Below are positions 5,763 to 13,100 of a DNA stretch of 23,952 bases, one piece after another. Position 1 is the first letter of the stretch, and each line of letters begins with the position of its first letter. Source of the stretch: JBFLYO01 sp040756745. Its GTDB lineage: Bacteria; Bacteroidota; Ignavibacteria; UBA10030; UBA6906. The position numbers and the translations under genes were made by a program. Location of the stretch: the NCBI GenBank assembly GCA_040756745.1, contig JBFLYO010000043.1, positions 1 through 23,952 of the forward strand, written 5' to 3'. The notes beneath the pieces are model-generated. The model was not told the origin of the DNA. It did not search any database and worked only from the letters and a program-made list of their open reading frames with translations.

Positions 5763-7907
5763 ATGAGCGACCATTCGTCGAACGACTCCGCTTCAACGCA
5801 GAGTTCAGGAGCCAGGAACGCAAAAGACTTACTCTGCGAACAATGCGGGCTCCCCGTTCCTCCTTCGGTGTGGAAACCGGGGAAAGGGGCTGAACGCTTT
5901 TGCTGTTATGGTTGCTATCTGACTCACTCGTTGACGGGAACACACGGAGAAGAGGGAAGGGCAACACTCTTCCTTGTCCGCCTCGGGCTTGCCGCCTTTC
6001 TCGCAATGAACGCCATGACGTTCACCTGGATCCTTTACGGCGACCGGCTGCCATTTCTCTTCCCGATCGAACCGGAAGTGCGTCCCGCAATAGGGTATCT
6101 CATCTTCCTGTTCTCGCTCCCGGTGTACCTGCTCATTGGCATTCCGTTCCTGCGCAGCGCTTTGGAGGAATTCCGGCGCGGCAGGCCGGGCATGGACAGT
6201 CTGATAGCCCTGGGAACGACATCGGCATTCGGCTATTCGGTCTATTCGACGTTCACGGGGAGCCAGGAGATCTACTACGATACCGCCACGATGGTGCTCG
6301 TCCTGGTGACGTTCGGGCGTTACCTGGAAGCCCACGCGCGGGCCAGGACTTCGCTGATCCTCAAGGCTCTCTTTGCGCATGAGGCCGTTACGGCTCGGGT
6401 AGTATCTTCTGGAGGTGAAACGATCGTCGAAGCCAAGAGCGTCCGGCCAGGGAGTCTCGTTCGGGTATTGCCCGGAGAAGAGATCCCCGTTGACGGTACA
6501 GTGCTCGAGGGTGAAACAGCGGTCAATGAGTCGCAGCTGACGGGAGAAGGATCGCCTGTGCCGAAACGCGTTGGTGACACCGTCCTGAGCGGATCGGTGA
6601 ACTTCGACGGCGTGATCCTGCTACGCACGGACCGGTCGGCAAGCGACACGGTGATCGCGCGACTTGCGACGCTTACCGCGGCCGTGAGGGAAGAGCGTTC
6701 TCCACTTCAACTCACAGCCGATCGGATCATGGTCGTCTTCGTTCCGGCGGTGATCGCGCTGGCAGTCCTCAGCGGGATTGCGTGGAGTGTGGTTGAAGGG
6801 CCGGTCGAAGGAACTCTGAAGGGGCTCTCGGTTCTGCTGATTGCGTGCCCCTGTGCGATTGGAATCGGGGCGACGTTGGCAGGAGCAGTCGGTTACGCCA
6901 CGGCAGCAAAGCATGGTGTGCTCGCAAAATCGGTCTCTCATCTGGAAACTGCAGGGCAGATCGACGAAGTGATATTCGACAAAACGGGGACTCTAACTGA
7001 AGGGAAGCTTCGAGTTACAGAATTTCACCCAACTGATGGCAACCCGTGCTCCCGAAGAGAGCTCTTAAGCTATGCGATCACGTTGGAGCAACGATCGGAG
7101 CATCCGGTGGGGAAGGCAGTTGTTGAATTTGGTCTTGCGGAGCGAGCTGAGCTGGGAGCCGTCGAATCCGTTGGTGTATTAGCAGGCAGGGGCATCGAAG
7201 GCATAGTTACCCTTGAATCATCCACTGCCCGGCATGTCATTGTGGCAAGGGAGTTGGCAGATAATAAACATTCCATGACTCGTAAAAGCACCGATAGAAC
7301 AACTAGTTATCTTCAGATTGACAACACTGTTTCTGGATGCTTTGCGTTTTCCGACTCATTGCGTGTATCCGCAGTCCCAGCTGTCAATCAGGTACTTGCC
7401 AAGAGGATACCCATAACCATTCTCTCAGGAGATTCGCAAGAGGCAGTTGAGGGACTTTTGAAGCTGCTCCCACCTGTCGTTAGCCTTCGCGGAGGTCTCC
7501 TCCCCGAGGAGAAAGTCGAATACGTGAGGGCTCGGGTACGATCGGGAGCACACGTCGCGATGACCGGGGATGGTATCAACGATGCGCCGGCACTGGGTGC
7601 AGCGACCCTTGGGATTTCGTTGCGTTCCGGGACAGACCTTTCAAGAATCGCCTCTGATGTGACGATCCTGGACGATGACCTGGCCAAGATCCCCTGGTTG
7701 CTAGACTTCGGGCGTTCGGTGAGGAGGGCAATCCGATGGAATTTTGCCTGGGCCCTGGTCTATAATGCAATCGGAATCGGCCTCGCAGTCGGCGGGATGC
7801 TCGAGCCGGTCTTTGCTGCCGGAGCGATGGTCGTGAGCAGTCTGTTGGTGATTGGTAATTCGATGCGGCTTGGGAGTGCGGCAGGTCCGGTTAAAGTGCC
7901 GCTATGA
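5763..7907 (+). CDS. P1B-type copper-translocating ATPase (CcoI/FixI-like)
   Basis: This is a 714-residue membrane ATPase that moves Cu+ across the inner membrane. The N-terminus has a Cys-rich domain, CEQC (25-28) and CCYGC (47-51), resembling the metal-binding domain of CcoI/FixI-like pumps. The ferredoxin-like HMA domain with CxxC that usually follows is missing. Core motifs: TGEG (260-263; TGES in most relatives), CPC (362-364), DKTGT with phosphorylated D406, EHPVG (446-450) and GDGIND (602-607). The last two helices carry N-x6-YN (660-668) and MVVSS (689-693), the Cu+ signature, though Gly replaces the usual Pro after YN. It probably supplies copper for the oxidase. No ribosome site precedes the ATG; a promoter-like TATCTTT lies at 5751-5757, which would give almost no leader. 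Codons around 7250-7350 are much richer in A+T than the rest. It overlaps punA tail-to-tail by 17 bp. Confidence 0.92.
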   Translation: MSDHSSNDSASTQSSGARNAKDLLCEQCGLPVPPSVWKPGKGAERFCCYGCYLTHSLTGTHGEEGRATLFLVRLGLAAFLAMNAMTFTWILYGDRLPFLFPIEPEVRPAIGYLIFLFSLPVYLLIGIPFLRSALEEFRRGRPGMDSLIALGTTSAFGYSVYSTFTGSQEIYYDTATMVLVLVTFGRYLEAHARARTSLILKALFAHEAVTARVVSSGGETIVEAKSVRPGSLVRVLPGEEIPVDGTVLEGETAVNESQLTGEGSPVPKRVGDTVLSGSVNFDGVILLRTDRSASDTVIARLATLTAAVREERSPLQLTADRIMVVFVPAVIALAVLSGIAWSVVEGPVEGTLKGLSVLLIACPCAIGIGATLAGAVGYATAAKHGVLAKSVSHLETAGQIDEVIFDKTGTLTEGKLRVTEFHPTDGNPCSRRELLSYAITLEQRSEHPVGKAVVEFGLAERAELGAVESVGVLAGRGIEGIVTLESSTARHVIVARELADNKHSMTRKSTDRTTSYLQIDNTVSGCFAFSDSLRVSAVPAVNQVLAKRIPITILSGDSQEAVEGLLKLLPPVVSLRGGLLPEEKVEYVRARVRSGAHVAMTGDGINDAPALGAATLGISLRSGTDLSRIASDVTILDDDLAKIPWLLDFGRSVRRAIRWNFAWALVYNAIGIGLAVGGMLEPVFAAGAMVVSSLLVIGNSMRLGSAAGPVKVPL
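7240..7350. other. A+T-rich patch inside the copper ATPase gene
   Basis: Bases 7261-7320 contain 20 G/C out of 60 (33%), against about 60% for the surroundings. The patch encodes part of the nucleotide-binding domain (around residues 495-525) and uses codons such as AAT, AAA, AGA and AGT that the neighbouring genes largely avoid. The reading frame is intact. Confidence 0.6.
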
Positions 7908-8694
7908 TGTCCGAAAGGAGGGTGGCGAAGTCGCGCTTTACCCGGTTGGCAACTTCGGTAACTTCTCCGTGGTGGAGTTTTGAGGTACCGATTCCCGCTG
8001 CCTTGTTTGTGATGCACGAAATCCCGAGAACTCGCATTCCAAGGGCGGCAGCAAGCCGTGCCTCCTTGACTGTTGACATCCCTACGGCGTCTCCCCCGAG
8101 CCGGTGAATCATTTCGACTTCTGCGCCAGTTTCGTACGAAGGACCCTTCACCCCCGCATATACTCCCCGACGCAAAGGGATTCCCCGTTTCATTGCTGCC
8201 TCCTCTGCAACGGACATCAACTCACGATCGTACAACGGCTCGTGGTGCATGCTGGGGGAGGGAATGCGGAGCGGCTCAAACGTCAGGTCCAATTGATCGG
8301 CGATGAGCATCAGGTCGCCGGGTGCGAATTGCCGGTTGATGCCACCCGCGGCATTGGTAATCACCAGCGTCCTGACCCCAAGTGATGCGGCCACGGCCAC
8401 GGGGTGGAGCACCTTAGCGAGGTCGTTCGATTCGTAAAAGTGCACTCGTCCCTGGAAGGCGAGTACGGGTGTTCCTGAGACCTCAGCGCACACCAGGGCC
8501 CCCTTGTGACCCTCGACGGTTGACACGGGGTAGGATGGAATCTCGGATGCGGGAATGGCGACAGGATGCGGAAGTGAATCAGCATAGTCGCCCAGCCCCG
8601 AGCCCAGAACGAGTGCGATGCGGGGAACTGAGGGGAGGCGCCTTCTGAGGTACGCGACGGACCGGTCGACGTCGGCAGGTGATGCGGCCGTCAT
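7891..8694 (-). CDS. punA: purine nucleoside phosphorylase (6-oxopurine type)
   Basis: This cytosolic enzyme cleaves inosine or guanosine with phosphate to the free base and ribose-1-phosphate. It has 267 residues, the length of the trimeric PNP family. Phosphate-site motifs are GSGLGDYAD (31-39), H63, GRVHFYE (82-88) and TNAAGG (113-118). The base pocket shows SYETGAE with E188, GMSTVKEA (205-212) and TNKAAG with N230; this Glu/Asn pair indicates 6-oxopurine specificity. I chose the ATG at 8694 over upstream ones because it overlaps the tdk stop as ATGA and gives the usual family length. Third gene of the cdd-tdk-punA salvage operon. Its 3' end overlaps the convergent copper ATPase. Confidence 0.93.
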   Translation of the reverse strand: MTAASPADVDRSVAYLRRRLPSVPRIALVLGSGLGDYADSLPHPVAIPASEIPSYPVSTVEGHKGALVCAEVSGTPVLAFQGRVHFYESNDLAKVLHPVAVAASLGVRTLVITNAAGGINRQFAPGDLMLIADQLDLTFEPLRIPSPSMHHEPLYDRELMSVAEEAAMKRGIPLRRGVYAGVKGPSYETGAEVEMIHRLGGDAVGMSTVKEARLAAALGMRVLGISCITNKAAGIGTSKLHHGEVTEVANRVKRDFATLLSDIIAAL

Positions 8695-9266
8695 GCCTGC
8701 GGTGGTTCGAAACATCGGCGGCATCTTGCCTCGTAGGTATCCTTGGCACCGACGAGAACGCGTTCACTCGCGGGCGTCGTACGCTGCGTCCTGTCCGCCG
8801 GGTTTCCACAGACCACGCAGATGGCAAGCGTCTTGGTGATGTATTCCGCCACCGCGAGCAGCTGAGGCATCGGTTCGAACGGCTTCCCCCGGTAGTCCTG
8901 GTCGAGCCCGGCAATGACCACCCGCTTCCCACGATCGGCCAGTTCTTCGGCTACATCAACCAATCCCATGTCGAAGAACTGTCCCTCATCAATGCCGACA
9001 ACCTGGGCGTCAGCGGCGAGCCGGAGGATGTCTGCCGACGATTCCACGACGGTGGAGAGAAGCTTTGCATCGCTGTGCGAGACGATGTGATCGGCACTGT
9101 AGCGGTTGTCAATTTTTGGCTTGAAGATCGCGACGGTCTGCCGCGCGATCTGGGCGCGCCGGATTCGCCTGATCAACTCTTCCGTCTTTCCGCTGAACAT
9201 GCAGCCGGCGATGACCTCGATCCAGCCGACATGCCGCGGCGAGTCGTGTGCAGTAGGGGCGCTCAT
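8691..9266 (-). CDS. tdk: thymidine kinase (type II, TK1-like)
   Basis: This enzyme phosphorylates thymidine with ATP for dTMP salvage. It has 191 residues: P-loop GCMFSGKT (21-28), Walker B and catalytic Glu in DEGQFF (93-98), GLDQDYRGKPF (120-130) that contacts substrate, and two Cys pairs, CVVC (150-153) and CRRC (182-185), forming the structural zinc site. The thymidine lasso is the segment around residues 158-180, ending in DTYEARC. Four bases separate it from the cdd stop, and its own stop overlaps the punA start. Confidence 0.96.
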   Translation of the reverse strand: MSAPTAHDSPRHVGWIEVIAGCMFSGKTEELIRRIRRAQIARQTVAIFKPKIDNRYSADHIVSHSDAKLLSTVVESSADILRLAADAQVVGIDEGQFFDMGLVDVAEELADRGKRVVIAGLDQDYRGKPFEPMPQLLAVAEYITKTLAICVVCGNPADRTQRTTPASERVLVGAKDTYEARCRRCFEPPQA

Positions 9267-9270
9267 GGGG

Positions 9271-9669
9271 TTATGTCCTGGCGATGTTCTTGGCGCCGAA
9301 GGGGTGCGGGTAGAGTTCGCTCATTCGGACTGTCCGGACCGTCCCGTTGCGATGGACCATAATGAAGTCGATGTCTCCCGCAAGGTCCATGATCACCTGG
9401 CGGCATGCGCCGCAGGGGGGGGTGAATCCATCCTCATCCGTGGCGACCGCGATGGCTGTGAATGTCCGCTCCCCCTCGGAGACCGCCTTGAAGAGCGCAG
9501 TGCGCTCGGCACATATCGTGAGCCCGTACGAACTGCTCTCGATGTTGCAGCCGGTGTACACTTTCCCCCGTTTGGTCAGGAGGGCTGCGCCGACGCGGAA
9601 GTGGGAGTATGGTGAAAAGGAGTGATTCCGGGCCTGAACGGCCTTGCGGGCCAACCGTTTGTAATCCAT
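9271..9669 (-). CDS. cdd: cytidine deaminase
   Basis: This enzyme converts cytidine or deoxycytidine to uridine or deoxyuridine. From the ATG at 9669 it is 132 residues, the standard length of the homotetrameric zinc enzyme. Zinc ligands and proton shuttle are visible: CAE (C53, E55) and PCGAC (C86, C89). CNIESSSYGLT (41-51) lines the nucleoside pocket. The frame is open upstream to a TTG at 9723, but that start would place coding sequence over the promoter-like region and adds residues the family lacks. No Shine-Dalgarno site is evident. First gene of the salvage operon. Confidence 0.94.
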   Translation of the reverse strand: MDYKRLARKAVQARNHSFSPYSHFRVGAALLTKRGKVYTGCNIESSSYGLTICAERTALFKAVSEGERTFTAIAVATDEDGFTPPCGACRQVIMDLAGDIDFIMVHRNGTVRTVRMSELYPHPFGAKNIART

Positions 9670-9694
9670 CCGGGATGGGATTTGTCTGTGTGCA

Positions 9695-9723
9695 ATTCTA
9701 TCAAAAAAACGACTGAGATTCAA
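9695..9723 (-). promoter_or_regulatory. sigma70-like promoter for cdd-tdk-punA
   Basis: Reading the minus strand, TTGAAT (9723-9718) and TAGAAT (9700-9695) are separated by exactly 17 bases. They match the -35 and -10 consensus in four and five of six positions. Initiation near 9689 would give a leader of about 20 bases before the cdd ATG at 9669. Confidence 0.5.
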
Positions 9724-9738
9724 CCGGCGAAGTCGGTT
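9722..9738 (-). terminator. hairpin after the surface-glycan operon
   Basis: On the minus strand AACCGAC (9738-9732) pairs with GCCGGTT (9728-9722) around a three-base loop, with one G-U pair. It begins eight bases after the GT2 stop. Seven consecutive T residues follow only after another 12 bases (9709-9703), so it is a weak or offset intrinsic terminator for the nine-gene operon. Confidence 0.4.
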
Positions 9739-9745
9739 AACTCGC

Positions 9746-10744
9746 TCACATGACGGCGGGCGGTTGCCAGAACAACTTGAAGAGTGCCTTCAGTGCGCCC
9801 CGCGTGCCTCGAATGTTGCCTGCGAACGCATGGGCAAGGATGTTGCCTCCTACCGACCAGCGCAAGGCCAGCCGGTTGATCATGGAGAATCTGTCGTTCC
9901 GACGCATGAAATGCTCGAGGGCAAGCACTCGCAGGACGAACGACTGATCCGCGGTAATCCGGTGTGAGCGCGATCGGTGATGTTTTGCCCTGATGCTGGT
10001 GAGCACAACAATCGGTAGAGTCCCCGGAAACCCCATGGCGACGCCGAAGTTATCCCCGATGCCGCTCGAGTGAAGCGATTCATCGAACGGCGAAGCAAGC
10101 AGCCAGGAGCGTCTCACCATTGCGCTGCCGAGCCCATACACGGAGGTCCGGAACGACGGACCACGGGCGTCGGTCAGCAGGGGCCACCCTGCCACGCTCA
10201 ACGTATTGCCGCGGAGGCGGTAGAAACGATGGAGGGGCCGCAGCCAACGGTCCCGCTCGAGTCCGGAAATGTCCCCCCAGACGGTCTGTTGAAAGAGGAA
10301 CCGCCACACGATGTGGCGCCTCGTCAATGGTGCGGTGTCGGGCACGATGGTGCCGTCAGTACCGGATTCCTCCAGCGTGCCTGATACTGCTCCCTCTCCA
10401 GGGTGTGCGCTGAGGTACTCCGCGAGGGTTTCAATGTATGCGGGAGGAAACTCAATGTCGTCATCGGCGAGCAGAATGAATTCCCCGTGCGCAGTGCGAA
10501 TGCCCAGGTTGCGCTGAGCGCAGAGTCCGGGGGAAGTCCGGAGGATTCTCGCACTGATCGGGCGAAGGCGTCGCAGGGCGGCCGCATTCGGGGCCGGCGC
10601 ATCGCTGGCGTCGACAACGATAACCTCGTCGGGCAGCCGCGACTGGGTGACCAGAGTATCGAGCAGGCGCGCAAGGTCCAGGGGTCGGTTCCTGGTGGGG
10701 ATGACGACGGAGATTTCAGGTTGCCGGTGAGAGCGTGCGCTCAT
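9746..10744 (-). CDS. glycosyltransferase family 2
   Basis: This is a 332-residue GT-A-fold inverting glycosyltransferase. The N-terminal domain opens with EISVVIPTRNRPLDLARLLD (10-29), typical of GT2. It has DEVIVVD at 39-45, RNLGI at 78-82 and the metal-binding LADDDIEF (92-99, DDD at 94-96). The second half keeps a GLGSAMVRR segment and a hydrophilic acceptor region. I see no clear membrane helix, so it is probably cytosolic or peripheral. The donor and acceptor sugars cannot be read from the sequence. Its start lies 29 bases inside the GT4 gene, indicating translational coupling. It is the last gene of the operon. Confidence 0.88.
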   Translation of the reverse strand: MSARSHRQPEISVVIPTRNRPLDLARLLDTLVTQSRLPDEVIVVDASDAPAPNAAALRRLRPISARILRTSPGLCAQRNLGIRTAHGEFILLADDDIEFPPAYIETLAEYLSAHPGEGAVSGTLEESGTDGTIVPDTAPLTRRHIVWRFLFQQTVWGDISGLERDRWLRPLHRFYRLRGNTLSVAGWPLLTDARGPSFRTSVYGLGSAMVRRSWLLASPFDESLHSSGIGDNFGVAMGFPGTLPIVVLTSIRAKHHRSRSHRITADQSFVLRVLALEHFMRRNDRFSMINRLALRWSVGGNILAHAFAGNIRGTRGALKALFKLFWQPPAVM

Positions 10745-11843
10745 AGGCGTCTGCGATCAGCGCTGCGGCGGAGTCGACGGTGTTCCGGCTGGCCCACTCC
10801 CACGCGCATTGCTGGATTCTCATAAACCGCTCCGGCTCCCGAAGCAGTGCAAGAACCGCGCGTGACAAACCCTCGGCATCTCCCGGAGGGGCGGCGACGG
10901 CAGAAGTCTCCGCGAGGTCGGCAAGCAGGCCGGTCGCGGTGCCACATACCACGACGCGCGCAGCAGCGGCTTCAGCGACGGCGACGCCTCCGGCTTCGTG
11001 GTGCGACGTCTGGAGAATCAGGTGTGCCCAGCGGTAGTGGGAACGCATTTGTTCGTGCGGAACGTACCCTGTGAACTTTACGCGGGATCCGACGCCCAGC
11101 GAGCCGGCAAGCCTCTGGATCGCCCCGTCCATGTAATCTGCACCGACGATACGCAGGAACGCCTCGCGTTCACGACTGATGGAAGCGAATGCGCGTAGCA
11201 GCGTCGATTGGTCCTTCACTTCAGTGAGGTTCGCCACGTGGAGGATATGGACGGCCCCGTCGGGCGGCCTGCGTTGTTCAGTAGCGAGGAACGATGGCTC
11301 TGCACCGGGCGGAGTGATGACGACATCATCGCGCAAGACGCCGCAGTCGGTCAAGGCATGGCGCTGATGATTGCTCAGAACGAACAACAGGTCTGCCCTG
11401 CGGCAGGCCCATCGCACCATGGAGCGCTCCGGTTCCCTCCGCATTGCGCCGTAGGAGATTGAGGCAAGACGTGCGGTTTCCGCGCCATGGAGACTGATGG
11501 CAGACGGGATTTTATGCTTGCCCCCGATCGCCACAGCGAGAACCCCCGCCGGAATCGCCCAGATGCCGTGAACGAGGTCGTAGGCAGTGCGGTGATGGTC
11601 CAGCGCAACGGCATTCCAGAGAGCGTAAAGTCGGAACGGGAGAAGGGGAGAAGGAGGGATCCTCGTTACGCGTGCGCGGCCGAGGGACAGGGAAGCAGCG
11701 TGGTCGGATGGTGGGCCGAACGTGTACACGGTGATCGCAAAGAATTCGGCCAGCCGGCTGATCAGCGCGCAGAGGAACGGGACATGCACGCCCTCCCCGG
11801 GAGGATCCACCCCTCCGTGCGTGAGCAGCGCGATGCTTCTCAT
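10716..11843 (-). CDS. glycosyltransferase family 4 (GT-B fold)
   Basis: This is a 375-residue retaining glycosyltransferase with two Rossmann-like halves. The N-terminal acceptor half (1-180) opens with SIALLTHGGVDPPGEGVHVP, the glycine-containing loop of GT4 enzymes, and contains SLHGAE (117-122). The C-terminal donor half begins near ILHVANLTEVKDQSTLLRAF (200-219). It contains the E-x7-E motif, E283 and E291 in SHHEAGGVAVAEAAA, which binds the nucleotide-sugar. Donor specificity is unknown. It lies 15 bases downstream of the phosphoesterase gene and overlaps the GT2 gene by 29 bases. Confidence 0.9.
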   Translation of the reverse strand: MRSIALLTHGGVDPPGEGVHVPFLCALISRLAEFFAITVYTFGPPSDHAASLSLGRARVTRIPPSPLLPFRLYALWNAVALDHHRTAYDLVHGIWAIPAGVLAVAIGGKHKIPSAISLHGAETARLASISYGAMRREPERSMVRWACRRADLLFVLSNHQRHALTDCGVLRDDVVITPPGAEPSFLATEQRRPPDGAVHILHVANLTEVKDQSTLLRAFASISREREAFLRIVGADYMDGAIQRLAGSLGVGSRVKFTGYVPHEQMRSHYRWAHLILQTSHHEAGGVAVAEAAAARVVVCGTATGLLADLAETSAVAAPPGDAEGLSRAVLALLREPERFMRIQQCAWEWASRNTVDSAAALIADAYERTLSPAT

Positions 11844-11858
11844 GGACAGGTGTGCGCC

Positions 11859-13091
11859 TCAGGTACGTGACAATGTAATAAGTGCTACCTCCGGCGGGCA
11901 GTTGATGCGCATCGGGAGACCAACCGTTCCGATCCCTCGCGATACGAACATTTGCGCGGACCCGAGGCGGTACGGTCCCCAGATGTATCGGGATGCGATC
12001 TGCGCAGGAGTGAGGGTCAGTTCGCCGAACCGGCCGAATACCACCTGTCCCCCATGTGTATGACCGCTCAAAACGACGTCGATGTTGCGTTCCTTTGCCT
12101 CCTGAAGAAAGTACGGACGGTGGCACAGGAGGATGCGTGGGATGCCTGCGGGTGTGCCGTGGACGGCAGTGTCCATGGCGGAGGCCGCGCGGTCCGAGCG
12201 CCCGACGTCGTCGACGCCTGCAAGTGCGATCCCGGCATCGCCCCGTCGGATCATCGTATGATCGTTACGCAGCAGGCGGACCCCGCAGGCATCAACCTCC
12301 CGCGCCACGCGGTCGGGGTCGCGTGCGAAGAAGTCGTGGTTGCCCATGACGCCGTACACGCCGTGCGGGGCGTGGAGGGCGGAAAATGATTCTGCAAATG
12401 GATACACTTCCTCTGTCATTGCATTGACAAAATCGCCCGGGACGACGATCAGATCGGCCCGGAGGGACAGGAGAGCCCGCACATATTCATCCATGTCCTC
12501 TTTTGTCATGAACGCGCTCGAATGGACGTCGCTCACCATGCCGATCGTGAATCCGTCGAACGCTGCCGGAAGGTTCGGGAGGGTGAAGCGTTGGCGCGTG
12601 AATTCGAGATCTGACTTCCCCGCGAGGACGCCGTACGTGGCGCCGCCGAAGGATGCGGCGGTGAGCCCTGTCATGCCAGTGCGGAGGAACGCCCGGCGCG
12701 ATGCATTGAACTGCTGCACCGCAGGGCGGGAGGTCACGGCGACGTAGCGCGGTCCGATGGCCGGGGTCACGCGAAGCAGGTAGTGGAGGATCCGGAATGG
12801 AAATGCGATGACCAACCCGACGAGCACAATCAGTCCAAGGATCAGCGTCGCGCCATGCCAGATGTAGAACGGGTTGACCGCAAAGGCGACGAACCATGGG
12901 GGGAAGGCCGCAATCTTCGGGCGTGCCAGCAGCACAAACGCCATGGCCGCGTTGAACAGGAGGAAGATCGCGGCGAGCGCGACCTGCAGCCCCCTGCGTG
13001 CGGGGAATCGATCACGCACCCATCGCCGCCCTTTGAGGTAGAGTATGGCCTGGAGGCCGAGGACAATTGCCAGCAACGTGGCGCGAAACAT
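11859..13091 (-). CDS. membrane-anchored metallophosphoesterase (YkuE/YaeI-like)
   Basis: This is a 410-residue protein. Residues 1-110 form about four membrane helices. A linker carries a twin-arginine-like SRRAFLR (131-137) followed by a hydrophobic stretch to about 158. A calcineurin-type phosphoesterase domain fills the rest. Metal ligands seen: D188 and H190 (SDVHS), D220 (PGDF), N251 and H252 (GNHDFF), H324 (CHRP), and H344 and H346 (GHTHGGQ). All are present, so it should be active. Relatives include YkuE- and YaeI-type enzymes, some of which act on lipid phosphates. The setting among glycosyltransferases suggests a phosphate removed from a lipid-linked intermediate, but the substrate is not determinable here. 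It starts nine bases after the GT9 gene. Confidence 0.9.
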   Translation of the reverse strand: MFRATLLAIVLGLQAILYLKGRRWVRDRFPARRGLQVALAAIFLLFNAAMAFVLLARPKIAAFPPWFVAFAVNPFYIWHGATLILGLIVLVGLVIAFPFRILHYLLRVTPAIGPRYVAVTSRPAVQQFNASRRAFLRTGMTGLTAASFGGATYGVLAGKSDLEFTRQRFTLPNLPAAFDGFTIGMVSDVHSSAFMTKEDMDEYVRALLSLRADLIVVPGDFVNAMTEEVYPFAESFSALHAPHGVYGVMGNHDFFARDPDRVAREVDACGVRLLRNDHTMIRRGDAGIALAGVDDVGRSDRAASAMDTAVHGTPAGIPRILLCHRPYFLQEAKERNIDVVLSGHTHGGQVVFGRFGELTLTPAQIASRYIWGPYRLGSAQMFVSRGIGTVGLPMRINCPPEVALITLSRT

Positions 13092-13100
13092 CGGGTGCGC

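Noticed and set aside
8679..9362. 227-codon plus-strand frame opposite tdk and punA
   Set aside because: Antisense to two well-supported enzymes, with no motif of its own.
9670..9723. Upstream TTG start for cytidine deaminase
   Set aside because: It would overlap the promoter-like elements and add residues that the family does not have; the ATG at 9669 gives the normal 132-residue enzyme.
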